Assembly: GCA_016711045.1 (NCBI GenBank)
Contig: JADJTT010000002.1
Coordinates: 558,001 to 622,000, forward strand
Reading direction: 5' to 3'
Source of the DNA: Saprospirales bacterium
GTDB lineage: Bacteria; Bacteroidota; Bacteroidia; Chitinophagales; Saprospiraceae
Length of the DNA: 64,000 bases
A model generated the notes under the pieces. That model saw nothing but the letters and a program-made list of their open reading frames with translations. It was not told where the DNA came from and did not search any database. Both the position numbers and the translations under genes were made by a program. Shown here in pieces: positions 10,701 through 18,481 of this stretch (position 1 is its first letter; each line of letters opens with the position of its first letter).

Positions 10701-11534
10701 GCGGTCGAGGATGATTTCATTTCGTTCAATAGTAACCACCTCTCCGGTATCTTCATCGACGAAGTCTTCGGTCCAGCTACGCAACACCCGTGCGGCGAGC
10801 TTCCGGCCCACGGCCGTTTCGAGTTCGTCGCGGGTAGCAGGCACATCATCAGCAAGGCCAAAAAGGTCGAGGATGGATTTATCCGTATCGTAGCCAATAG
10901 CACGCAACAAGGTTGTTACCGGAAACTTTTTCTTCCGGTCGATGTAGGCATACATCACGTTGTTGATGTCCGTGGCAAATTCCATCCAGGCCCCTTTAAA
11001 GGGGATTACCCGTGCGGAATAGATCTTGGTTCCGTTCGGGTGGAAGCTTTGGCCAAAGAACACACCTGGTGAGCGATGCAACTGCGAGACGATCACCCTT
11101 TCAGCGCCGTTGATCACGAAGGTACCCTTCGGCGTCATGTAGGGGATATTGCCCAGGAATACATCCTGCACAATCGTTTCGAAGTCGACGTGTTCTTCGT
11201 CGTTGCAGGATAAGCGGAGTTTTGCCTTGAGCGGCACACTGTAGGTGAGTCCCCGCTGCATACACTCATCAATAGTATAGCGCGGCGGGTCGATATAGTA
11301 ATCCAGGAATTCCAGCACAAAAATATTGCGCGCATCCGTAATGGGGAAGTTTTCCTGGAACACTTTATACAATCCTTCATTAATCCTGTTTTCCGGAGTA
11401 GTTTCCAATTGGAAAAACTCCTGGAAGGATTTGAGTTGGATTTCAAGAAGATCGGGATATTCTCCCGGAAGTTTGATTCTGCCGAAGTTAATTCGCTTAG
11501 CTTCGGCCAAAGGAGCAACGCCATTCGATGCCAT
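7713..11534 (-). CDS. rpoB: RNA polymerase subunit beta
   Basis: Beta subunit of RNA polymerase (~1273 residues), forming half of the active-site cleft. The N-terminal part ([14 protein letters not shown], then [11 protein letters not shown] and [16 protein letters not shown]), the rifampicin-binding region ([30 protein letters not shown]) and the C-terminal [18 protein letters not shown] and [21 protein letters not shown] segments are all present. I chose the ATG at 11534 (MASNGVAP): it matches the length and short N-terminus usual in the phylum, while the upstream ATG (11615) would add 27 atypical residues. The rifampicin region shows no obvious resistance substitution, though I judged this by eye. 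Confidence 0.97.
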   Translation of the reverse strand: [1273 protein letters not shown]

Positions 11535-11675
11535 GTGCAATAGCTTAAGATTAAATGGTTTTTCAAACAAGCGTTCTTGTCTGACCAGATGGGAGGTAAA
11601 AAGTCTCGTCGTCACCAGAGATTAGCCAATGGTAACAACAGGTTGCAGGAAAAAGTTTCAGCCCCTTTTAGATTT

Positions 11676-11729
11676 ATACGACAATAGGCCTAGCGAGATG
11701 GATGCATCTCGCTAAGCCATTTGTCGTAT
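11676..11729 (-). promoter_or_regulatory. Long hairpin between rplL and rpoB (possible attenuator or processing site)
   Basis: Arms 11677-11700 and 11705-11728 are complementary at 21 of 24 positions around a 4-nt loop, in the rplL-rpoB spacer of the minus-strand operon. No T-run follows on the minus strand, so it is not a plain terminator. In E. coli the same spacer holds a partial attenuator and an RNase III site that adjust polymerase output relative to ribosomal proteins; an equivalent role here is inference from position and structure. Confidence 0.55.
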
Positions 11730-11771
11730 GGAAGCCGAGTCTTTGCCGTCGGGAGCCAGGTAATCGTGGGA

Positions 11772-12155
11772 TTACTTAAGTTCTACGGTAGCGCCTGCAG
11801 CTTCCAGGGTTGCCTTCATTTTCTCGGCTTCGTCTTTCGAGATGCCTTCTTTCAAGGTTGCCGGTGCGCCGTCAACGAGGTCTTTAGCTTCCTTCAGTCC
11901 CAAGTTCAACATATTCTTAACTTCCTTCACTATCGCCAGCTTCTGAGCGCCAGCTGTAATGAGGACTACGTTGAATTCCGTCTGTTCAGCCGCAGCACCT
12001 GCGTCGCCAGCACCACCTACTGGTCCTGCTGCAACTGCAACTGCGGCTGCTGCCGGTTCAATGCCATATTCATCTTTCAGAATGGTGGCGAGTTCGCTAA
12101 CCTCCTTTACGGTCAGGTTAACTAACTGTTCTGCGAATGCTTTCAAATCTGCCAT
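11772..12155 (-). CDS. rplL: 50S ribosomal protein L7/L12
   Basis: Stalk protein of the large subunit that recruits GTPase factors. The 127 residues comprise an N-terminal dimerisation helix (LKAFAEQLVNLTVKEVSELATIL), an alanine-rich hinge (residues ~36-52), and the C-terminal factor-binding domain (EFNVVLITAGAQKLAIVKEVK ... GLKEAKDLVDGAP). It follows rplJ by 81 nt, the usual L10-L12 order. Confidence 0.97.
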   Translation of the reverse strand: MADLKAFAEQLVNLTVKEVSELATILKDEYGIEPAAAAVAVAAGPVGGAGDAGAAAEQTEFNVVLITAGAQKLAIVKEVKNMLNLGLKEAKDLVDGAPATLKEGISKDEAEKMKATLEAAGATVELK

Positions 12156-12236
12156 TGTCGATTTGTTTTAAAATTTTCCAAAAAGGTAATACGCTAATAT
12201 AATAGAGCGCAAAGCTTGGAAGCCAAACTTGATTAA

Positions 12237-12764
12237 TTACGATCCCCGTTCTTCCAGTGTTTTGAGCAGGCCCATAAGGGTCGTACCTCCAGACTGGAGC
12301 GCGGAGATTACATTGCGTGCAGGCGACTGGAGCAGTCCGATAATCTCGCCCACAAGTTCTTCTTTTGACTTGAGCATACCGAGTGCATCGATCTGTTCAT
12401 CCCCGATGAATACCGCAGTATCGATATAAGCCGCTTTGATCATCGGCCGTTTCGCATCTTTGCGGAATTCTTTAATAACCCGTGCCGGAGAGTTAGCTAC
12501 TTCCGTAAACATCAGCGCCGTAGGACCTACCAGGCTGTCTATGAGGGCTGCGTAGTTTTTATCTGCAGGTGCAGATTCCAGTGCTTTTTTTACCAGCGTA
12601 TTCTTTACTACGCGCATTTCGATCCCTTTCTCAAAGAGCAGGCCGCGCAGTTTGTTGACTTTTTCCACACTCAGGGTGGAGGAATCCGTGATATAGAAAA
12701 AGGGAGAAGTCTCAAATTTTTCCTTCAACTCCTCTATGGTTGCCGATTTTTCTTCTCTTGTCAT
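12237..12764 (-). CDS. rplJ: 50S ribosomal protein L10
   Basis: Base of the ribosomal stalk, anchoring L7/L12 to 23S rRNA. The 175-residue protein has the family N-terminus (MTREEKSATIEELKEKF), the MRVVKNTLVKKAL motif near residue 50, and a C-terminal helical tail (DALGMLKSKEELVGEIIGLLQ) that binds L12 dimers. It lies between rplA and rplL, 41 nt behind rplA, which leaves little room for a separate L10 leader. Confidence 0.96.
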   Translation of the reverse strand: MTREEKSATIEELKEKFETSPFFYITDSSTLSVEKVNKLRGLLFEKGIEMRVVKNTLVKKALESAPADKNYAALIDSLVGPTALMFTEVANSPARVIKEFRKDAKRPMIKAAYIDTAVFIGDEQIDALGMLKSKEELVGEIIGLLQSPARNVISALQSGGTTLMGLLKTLEERGS

Positions 12765-12805
12765 GGCGTTTCACATTGAATTAAGCCCGGATAATCGAGC
12801 GAAGG

Positions 12806-13498
12806 TTAGCGAATAGTTTTTGAATCCACCTTGATACCTGGGCTCATCGTGCTGGCAATCGTGACCGACCGCATGTAGGTCCCTTTAGCAGAAGAAGGTT
12901 TCATCTTTACAAGTGCCGAAAGCAATTCGTTGGCGTTATCTGTCAATTTATCCGGACTGAAGGAAACGCGTCCAATAGAAGAGTGAATAATCCCGTATTT
13001 ATCGACGCGGAAAGAGATTTTACCGCCTTTTACGTCCCGCACTGCATTGCCCACATCCATCGTAACGGTACCCGTCTTGGGGTTGGGCATCAACCCGCGT
13101 GGACCGAGGATCCGGCCGATCTTACCTACCTGACCCATCGTTTGAGGCGTAGCGACACAGACATCAAAATCGGTCCAACCTTCCTGGATCTTTTTCACAT
13201 ATTCGTCGAGTCCTACAAAATCTGCGCCGGCATCTATGGCTTCCTGCTCTTTGTCAGGCGTGCACAACACCAGCACGCGCTTGGATTTACCTGTACCGTG
13301 GGGTAACGTGACAGATCCGCGAAGAGCCTGATCCGCTTTCCGGGGGTCGATTCCCAGTCGAACGTGCACGTCTACAGAAGCGTCGAATTTAGCCACATTG
13401 ACATCCTTGACGAGTGCCATTGCTTCTTCCAGAGAATACAGCCGGCTCGGTTCGACTTTGCCCTGAACGGCTTTTAGTCGTTTGGTTAATTTTGCCAT
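12806..13498 (-). CDS. rplA: 50S ribosomal protein L1
   Basis: L1-stalk protein that binds 23S rRNA and helps move deacylated tRNA to the E site. The 230 residues include the conserved VHVRLGIDPRKADQ stretch, GRILGPRGLMPNPKTGTV near residue 130, and the C-terminal GTYMRSVTIASTMSPGIKV. In many bacteria L1 represses its own L11-L1 operon by binding the leader; I see no specific mimic in the 102-nt rplK-rplA spacer. Confidence 0.97.
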   Translation of the reverse strand: MAKLTKRLKAVQGKVEPSRLYSLEEAMALVKDVNVAKFDASVDVHVRLGIDPRKADQALRGSVTLPHGTGKSKRVLVLCTPDKEQEAIDAGADFVGLDEYVKKIQEGWTDFDVCVATPQTMGQVGKIGRILGPRGLMPNPKTGTVTMDVGNAVRDVKGGKISFRVDKYGIIHSSIGRVSFSPDKLTDNANELLSALVKMKPSSAKGTYMRSVTIASTMSPGIKVDSKTIR

Positions 13499-13600
13499 GT
13501 TCTTTTAAGTTTGTGAGGTGAATAACGTCCTTTCGGACTCCCTTCCGTGCCCCCGACCCCATTGGGAGGAGGGCTGATCATATTTGCTTACAAGTTGCTT

Positions 13601-14044
13601 TTATTGCTCCCAGGGCGGTGTACCTGTCACCGTGATACCCATGGAACGAGCCGTACCGGCTACCATTTTCATAGCCGACTCGATCGTAAAGCAGTTGAGG
13701 TCAGGCATTTTCACTTCTGCGATCTCCTTCACCTGAGCCCAGGTCACTTTACCGACCTTGTTCCGGTTGGATTCCGGAGAACCCGCTTTGATCTTAGCCG
13801 CTTCCAGCAACTGGATAGCAGCCGGAGGTGTTTTGACGACAAAGTCGAACGACTTGTCTTTGAACACCGAGATCACTACCGGAAGGACCTTCCCCATTCT
13901 ATCCTGGGTAACGGCGTTGAAGCGCTTGCAGAAGTCCATAATATTCACCCCCTTAGAACCGAGTGCCGGTCCGATAGGTGGTGATGGGTTAGCCTGCCCG
14001 CCTTTCACTTGAAGCTTGATAAAAACTTCGATTTCCTTTGCCAT
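13601..14044 (-). CDS. rplK: 50S ribosomal protein L11
   Basis: Binds the GTPase-associated centre of 23S rRNA. The 147-residue protein shows the proline-rich N-terminus (IKLQVKGGQANPSPPIGPALG) that faces the factor site and the C-terminal RNA-binding domain (SAMKMVAGTARSMGITVTG). It sits 91 nt downstream of nusG in the standard nusG-rplK-rplA order. Confidence 0.97.
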   Translation of the reverse strand: MAKEIEVFIKLQVKGGQANPSPPIGPALGSKGVNIMDFCKRFNAVTQDRMGKVLPVVISVFKDKSFDFVVKTPPAAIQLLEAAKIKAGSPESNRNKVGKVTWAQVKEIAEVKMPDLNCFTIESAMKMVAGTARSMGITVTGTPPWEQ

Positions 14045-14135
14045 GTCTACTTCAATTTTACCTGTTACGCTTCCGGTTCAGGGGAAGCTTATCCGGATTT
14101 CGGAACAAGAACCGGAAATTTCTTAGAGCTGCGGA

Positions 14136-14684
14136 CTATTGCTGTTTTTCAACCTGCATGAAGTTGAGTTCCACCTCCGTACCGCGGCCAAATATTTTTA
14201 CGATTACTTTAAGTTTCTTGCGTTCTTCATTCACTTCCTGGATATCGCCCACAAATTCGCTGAACGGACCGTCGATGATTTTGACGGTTTCGCCTACGAT
14301 GAAAGGCTCCAGCATGGTTTCCCCCTGGTTTTGCGACTCATCCACCTTGCCCAGCAAGCGATTAGCTTCTGACTGCTGCATGGGGATAGGACTCGTTTTT
14401 CCAAGAAAATGAATCACGTTGGGAACGTTGGCGATAACCTGCACTATTTCTGCGGAAAAGCGCGTCGGATCGGCTTCAACCAGGATATATCCCGGGAGGA
14501 TGTTCCGCTCCGAGATCACCTTTTTACCACCCCGGATCTTGTATACCTTTTCGGTAGGTACAAGCACCTGGGTGACGATATCCTTCCAACCGGACCGATC
14601 TATTTCAAAATCGATCCGCTCTTTGATCTTGCGCTCTTTCCCACTGATCACGCGCAGTGAGTACCACTTCTTTTCGTCCGCCAT
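14136..14684 (-). CDS. nusG: Transcription termination/antitermination factor NusG
   Basis: Binds the clamp of RNA polymerase and couples transcription with Rho or the ribosome. The 182 residues contain the NGN domain (KWYSLRVISGKERKIKERI near residue 6; ILPGYILVEA near 65; VPNVIHFLGK near 90) and a C-terminal KOW domain (GETVKIIDGPFSEFVGDI near 128). It follows secE by 19 nt. Confidence 0.96.
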   Translation of the reverse strand: MADEKKWYSLRVISGKERKIKERIDFEIDRSGWKDIVTQVLVPTEKVYKIRGGKKVISERNILPGYILVEADPTRFSAEIVQVIANVPNVIHFLGKTSPIPMQQSEANRLLGKVDESQNQGETMLEPFIVGETVKIIDGPFSEFVGDIQEVNEERKKLKVIVKIFGRGTEVELNFMQVEKQQ

Positions 14685-14703
14685 TCCCCTCTGGTTATTG
14701 CGA

Positions 14704-14898
14704 TTAAACGTTGAGCTTGTAAATGAAACTCAGCAGGCTATTGGATACAGAGTCCATCAAAAAAATGACCGACGCCAGCAAAAACGATGCGATGATCACC
14801 AGGATAGTACTCCCCTGAAGGTTACTCCAGGTCGGCCAGGTTACCTTGTTGAGCAATTCATTATAGCTCTCCTTTATGTACAACTTTAAACTTTCCAT
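14704..14898 (-). CDS. secE: Preprotein translocase subunit SecE
   Basis: Small 64-residue SecYEG subunit with one membrane segment. The amphipathic YIKESYNELLNKVTWPTWSNL is the conserved cytoplasmic helix (the VTWPT motif is diagnostic), followed by a hydrophobic stretch (STILVIIASFLLASVIFLM). The ATG at 14898 gives the usual short N-terminus; an upstream start at 14928 would add ten residues next to the tRNA gene. Confidence 0.93.
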   Translation of the reverse strand: MESLKLYIKESYNELLNKVTWPTWSNLQGSTILVIIASFLLASVIFLMDSVSNSLLSFIYKLNV

Positions 14899-14931
14899 AC
14901 AAAACCTATTGTCGAGTGTTACCGTCAATCT

Positions 14932-15007
14932 TGGCGCGGGCAGAAGGACTCGAACCCTCAGCCTACGGTTTTGGAGACCGTCGCTCTACCACTTGAGCTA
15001 TGCCCGC
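14932..15007 (-). tRNA. trnW: tRNA-Trp (CCA anticodon)
   Basis: Cloverleaf on the minus strand: acceptor stem GCGGGCA/TGCCCGC, D-arm AGCTCAAG..., anticodon loop CTCCAAA giving anticodon CCA, and T-arm GGTTCGAGTCC. The 3' CCA is encoded (14932-14934). It lies between tuf and secE, the usual place for trnW in this cluster. Confidence 0.95.
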
Positions 15008-15013
15008 AAGGGC

Positions 15014-15097
15014 AAAGGGATTTCCCTTTTATAGGGGAAGTCCCTTTGTAAGAAATCGGAAATCGGGCAACCCCGAAGGAAATACCCAATTTCCGAT
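15014..15097 (-). promoter_or_regulatory. Two hairpins in the tuf to tRNA-Trp spacer
   Basis: Arms 15055-15067/15085-15097 and 15014-15026/15035-15047 each pair at 12 of 13 positions. Neither is followed by a T-run on the minus strand, so together they look more like RNA-processing or transcript-stability structures separating tuf mRNA from tRNA-Trp than like a strong terminator. The role is inferred. Confidence 0.5.
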
Positions 15098-15132
15098 AAA
15101 AAGGTATCAGATAACTCTAATGTAGTAAGCTA

Positions 15133-16329
15133 CTAGTCGATGATCTCTGTAACCTGACCTGCACCTACCGTCCGGCCACCTTCGCGGATAGCGAAACGGA
15201 GACCTTTTTCCATGGCGATGGTGTTGATCAGTTTTACTTCCAGGGATACGTTATCCCCCGGCATGACCATTTCCACGCCTTGCGGCAGCTTCACGTCACC
15301 GGTTACGTCAGTCGTACGGAAGTAGAACTGCGGACGGTATCCGTTGAAGAACGGAGTGTGACGGCCACCTTCTTCTTTGCTCAGCACGTATACCTCTGCT
15401 TTGAATTGGGAGTGCGGCTTCACCGAACCCGGCTTACAGATAACCATACCACGAGTGATATCGTCTTTGTCAATACCACGCAGAAGCAGACCGGCGTTGT
15501 CGCCAGCTTCCCCGCGATCCAACAATTTACGGAACATTTCCACACCCGTAATAACGGAGGTCATAGGCTTCGCATCTGCAGCCATCATACCAAGGATCTC
15601 TACAGCTTCCCCTACGTTGACTACACCGCGCTCGATACGACCCGTAGCAACCGTTCCACGACCCGTGATGGAGAACACGTCTTCCACCGGCATCAGGAAA
15701 GGCTGGTCAGTCAAACGGACTGGCTCTGCGATCTCTGTGTCTACTGCAGCCATGAGGTCGCGCACTGCTTGTATCCCTTCGGGAGTACCTTCCAGCGCTT
15801 TCAGGGCAGATCCACGGATGATAGCGGCATTGTCGCCATCATATTGATATTGGGAGAGCAACTCGCGGATTTCCATTTCCACCAATTCCAGCATCTCCTC
15901 ATCATCTACAAGGTCTACTTTATTCATGAACACCACGATGTTAGGCACACCTACCTGGCGAGCCAACAGGATGTGTTCGCGGGTTTGGGGCATCGGACCA
16001 TCGGTAGCAGCTACTACGAGAATAGCGCCGTCCATCTGGGCAGCACCCGTTACCATGTTCTTCACATAGTCAGCGTGACCCGGACAGTCTACGTGTGCAT
16101 AGTGACGCTTAACCGTCGCATATTCCACGTGAGCCGTATTAATAGTAATACCACGCTCTTTTTCTTCCGGAGCTGCGTCGATGGAGTCGTAGCTTGCCAC
16201 AGTAGCAAGACCATCACTCGAAAGTACTGTGGTGATGGCAGCGGTTAGTGTAGTCTTACCATGGTCTACGTGCCCGATCGTGCCAATGTTAACGTGCGGT
16301 TTGTCCCGCTTGAAAGTTTCCTTAGCCAT
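15133..16329 (-). CDS. tuf: Elongation factor Tu
   Basis: GTPase that delivers aminoacyl-tRNA to the ribosome. The 398 residues hold G1 (GHVDHGKT near residue 19), G2 with the T in RGITIN (near 60), G3 (DCPGHADY near 81), G4 (NKVD near 136) and G5 (GSALKAL near 174), followed by the two beta-barrel domains that bind tRNA. It lies between tRNA-Thr(GGT) and tRNA-Trp. Only one tuf copy is in this window. Confidence 0.97.
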   Translation of the reverse strand: MAKETFKRDKPHVNIGTIGHVDHGKTTLTAAITTVLSSDGLATVASYDSIDAAPEEKERGITINTAHVEYATVKRHYAHVDCPGHADYVKNMVTGAAQMDGAILVVAATDGPMPQTREHILLARQVGVPNIVVFMNKVDLVDDEEMLELVEMEIRELLSQYQYDGDNAAIIRGSALKALEGTPEGIQAVRDLMAAVDTEIAEPVRLTDQPFLMPVEDVFSITGRGTVATGRIERGVVNVGEAVEILGMMAADAKPMTSVITGVEMFRKLLDRGEAGDNAGLLLRGIDKDDITRGMVICKPGSVKPHSQFKAEVYVLSKEEGGRHTPFFNGYRPQFYFRTTDVTGDVKLPQGVEMVMPGDNVSLEVKLINTIAMEKGLRFAIREGGRTVGAGQVTEIID

Positions 16330-16414
16330 CGCTTGAGTTTTTAGCAGTCAAATTTCAAATGATTAATGTTGTTTCAGACCTTCAGACGCCAGGCTATCGA
16401 CGCCCAAATTTTTC

Positions 16415-16489
<75 letters not shown>

Positions 16490-16563
16490 AATGCTTAAAA
16501 TATTTTTTATAGATGGAGCCTTCCATCTATAAAAGCTATATTTAGTAAGCTGTTGTCAAAGAG

Positions 16564-16636
16564 AGCGGGCGACGAGACTCGAACCCGCGACCCTCAGCTT
16601 GGAAGGCTGATGCTCTACCAACTGAGCTACGCCCGC
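16564..16636 (-). tRNA. trnG: tRNA-Gly (TCC anticodon)
   Basis: Acceptor GCGGGCG/CGCCCGC, D-arm AGCTCAGTTGGTAGAGC, anticodon loop CTTCCAA (anticodon TCC), and T-arm CGGGTTCGAGTCTCG. The 3' CCA is not encoded. Confidence 0.94.
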
Positions 16637-16642
16637 TTTTAT

Positions 16643-16729
16643 CCCGCCGTAGCTTTAGCGAAGGCGGAATGTTCCACCTTCACAAGACTTCAGCGAGGTT
16701 TTGCCCGCCTTCGCTAAAGCTACGGTGGG
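16643..16729. repeat. Inverted repeat between tRNA-Gly and tRNA-Tyr
   Basis: Arms 16643-16667 and 16705-16729 are reverse complements at 24 of 25 positions, separated by 37 nt. The core reads CGCCTTCGCTAAAGCTACGG. It lies inside the tRNA transcription unit and would fold into a long stem in the precursor RNA. It is compositionally different from the other palindromes in the window and may be a dispersed genomic repeat. Confidence 0.75.
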
Positions 16730-16734
16730 CGCAG

Positions 16735-16817
16735 TGGGGGTGATAGGAATCGAACCTATTCAGTCAAAGACACCAGATTTACAGTCTGGCCCGGCTCTCC
16801 AGCTCCGGCGCACCCCC
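16735..16817 (-). tRNA. trnY: tRNA-Tyr (GTA anticodon)
   Basis: Class II tRNA of 83 nt with a long variable arm. Acceptor GGGGGTG/CACCCCC; anticodon stem CCAGA/TCTGG with loop CTGTAAA (anticodon GTA); T-arm TAGGTTCGATTCCTA. No encoded CCA. Confidence 0.93.
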
Positions 16818-16835
16818 TTTCGTGTCAAAATATAG

Positions 16836-16908
16836 AGCCAGCAGAGGGACTCGAACCCCCGACCAGCTGATTACAAATCAGCTGCTCTACCAACTGAGCT
16901 ATGCTGGC
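16836..16908 (-). tRNA. trnT: tRNA-Thr (TGT anticodon)
   Basis: Acceptor GCCAGCA/TGCTGGC, D-arm AGCTCAGTTGGTAGAGC, anticodon stem GCTGA/TCAGC with loop TTTGTAA (anticodon TGT), and T-arm GGGGGTTCGAGTCCC. First gene of the minus-strand tRNA-tuf unit; no encoded CCA. Confidence 0.94.
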
Positions 16909-16971
16909 GGGACCACGTGTTTTCTGCTGGTTTCGGCAAAAACGCAAGGAGACTTTTCTCGCAAGCGGATG

Positions 16972-17000
16972 CAAAGATATATCTTTTTAATCAAAAGCAA
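16972..17000 (-). promoter_or_regulatory. Promoter of the tRNA-tuf unit
   Basis: On the minus strand a -7 box TATCTTTG (16972-16979) lies 18 nt downstream of a TTG (16998-17000), close to the Bacteroidota pattern. Predicted transcription starts near 16966, about 58 nt before tRNA-Thr(TGT). Confidence 0.65.
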
Positions 17001-17074
17001 AAAAATCTATAAAAATCTTTTGTCGCTCGCTCCTGAGAGGAAAACAAGCCCTTTCCATACATAGTTCCCCCTCC

Positions 17075-17111
17075 AAAAAAAGATCTCCCCGAAGTACATC
17101 CGGGGAGATCT
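17075..17111 (-). terminator. Terminator after hpf
   Basis: An 11-bp perfect stem (AGATCTCCCCG/CGGGGAGATCT) with a 9-nt loop is followed on the minus strand by a T7 run. It ends the rpsU/xerC/hpf side and stands 22 nt behind the hpf stop. Confidence 0.88.
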
Positions 17112-17133
17112 AATGGCATAAAAATGAGGGTTC

Positions 17134-17436
17134 TTATTTCACTTCAAAGTGCTTCTCCTTGTACTTCAGGAGTTGACGCTTCACGTTATCCGAAACCCCT
17201 TCCACGGCGCCCTCGAAGGTCTTATGCACCTCCTTGGCAAACAACGTCTCTCCCGGCACATGCACTTTTACCTCCGCGACCTTATCCTTGACCTGCCCTG
17301 AATTCTCTAAGCGCAAGATCACATTTACCTCGATAATCCGGTCGAAAAAGGTGTCGAGCTTCTTGAGTTTCTTCTCAATGAATTCCAGTAGCTTACTGTC
17401 TGCTTTGAACTGGACCGATTCGGTGTGTATCTTCAT
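17134..17436 (-). CDS. hpf: Ribosome hibernation-promoting factor (HPF/RaiA family)
   Basis: Short-form ribosome-associated factor (100 residues) that binds the 30S decoding region in stationary phase. It has the beta-alpha-beta-beta-beta-alpha pattern: MKIHTESVQFKADSKLLEFIEKKLKKL, then strands NVILRLE and KVAEVKVHVPG, and the C-terminal helix FEGAVEGVSDNVKRQLLKYKEK. The start at 17436 gives the family N-terminus; an alternative at 17460 adds eight residues. It lies 36 nt after xerC, probably co-transcribed. Confidence 0.9.
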   Translation of the reverse strand: MKIHTESVQFKADSKLLEFIEKKLKKLDTFFDRIIEVNVILRLENSGQVKDKVAEVKVHVPGETLFAKEVHKTFEGAVEGVSDNVKRQLLKYKEKHFEVK

Positions 17437-17472
17437 AGGTAGCAAATTAAGGTGAAACAAGATTCGTGCTTA

Positions 17473-18378
17473 TTATCCTCCGGCCTTTCCTTTCGGATGG
17501 GCCAGCTTATATACTTCCTTTAATTTTTCAATCGCATTGTGCGTATACACCTGTGTCGCAGCAAGGCTCGAATGCCCCAGCAATTCCTTGATCGCATTGA
17601 TATCCGCTCCCTTGTTGGAAAGGTGGGTGGCAAACGAATGCCTCAGTACGTGCGGACTTCGCTTCTCTTCAGTCGTGACCATCGAAAGATATCGCTTCAC
17701 GATATTATACACAAACTTGGGGTACATCGGCGCCCCTTTATCTGTTAATAACAACTGAGGAGGAAGTTGTTCAAAACTTTCTTGCCGTACGTTCAAATAA
17801 TCCTCGACGTGCGCTGCCAGCTCCGGAAGAATGGGAATGATCCGTTCCTTCCCTCCTTTCCCTTTTACCTTGAGTTGCATGCGGTGAAAGTCAAAAGACC
17901 CGGGCGTCAAATCGATCAACTCCGCCCTGCGTAGCCCGGTGAGGTATAATAATTCGAGTAAAACCCGGTCGCGCGCACCGCTGTAGTCCGGTGTAAAGGG
18001 TACTTCGTCCAGCATTTGCGCCAGCCCTTCTTCCCGGATGAAAACCGGAAGCGCTCTCCCTGTTTTAGGGGCTATGATCTTCCCCATCGGACTCTGCTGG
18101 ACCCAGCCTCGCTTCAGGAGAAACCGGTAAAAAGTCTTCAGGCAGGACAGCTTTCGATTGATGGCCCGCGTCGAAATCCCTTTATCCAACAAATCGACCA
18201 TCCAGGCCCGAATATGCAAAGGCCCCACCTCTACGACAGAGGTAAGGCCATAACTTTCTTGTATAAAAATTAAAAATTGATCGGTATCGCTTTGATATGC
18301 GCTTACAGTGTGCGGAGAAAACCGCTTCTCGTATACCAGGTAGTCCGTAAATGCGCGTTGCTCGTGTCCTCGAATCAT
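17473..18378 (-). CDS. xerC: Tyrosine recombinase XerC
   Basis: Site-specific recombinase that resolves chromosome dimers at dif with a partner Xer protein. It has an N-terminal SAM-like core-binding domain (residues ~1-95) and a C-terminal catalytic domain with the family residues visible: R in TGLRRAEL (near 157), K in KGKGGKERIIP, H-x-x-R in HVLRHSFATHL, H in LGHSSLAATQ, and the nucleophile Y in QVYTH. The start at 18378 gives 301 residues, normal for the family; upstream ATGs at 18396 and 18468 are possible. Having rpsU upstream and hpf downstream is a common Bacteroidota arrangement. Confidence 0.92.
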   Translation of the reverse strand: MIRGHEQRAFTDYLVYEKRFSPHTVSAYQSDTDQFLIFIQESYGLTSVVEVGPLHIRAWMVDLLDKGISTRAINRKLSCLKTFYRFLLKRGWVQQSPMGKIIAPKTGRALPVFIREEGLAQMLDEVPFTPDYSGARDRVLLELLYLTGLRRAELIDLTPGSFDFHRMQLKVKGKGGKERIIPILPELAAHVEDYLNVRQESFEQLPPQLLLTDKGAPMYPKFVYNIVKRYLSMVTTEEKRSPHVLRHSFATHLSNKGADINAIKELLGHSSLAATQVYTHNAIEKLKEVYKLAHPKGKAGG

Positions 18379-18481
18379 TCTTGTAGTTATCCCCATTAAG
18401 GTACAATTATCCGGGGAGAAAAGCAATGACTCAGGCGAAAGAAAAAGAGGATTTGGGAGAAAGTGCACCGAGCAAAAACGA

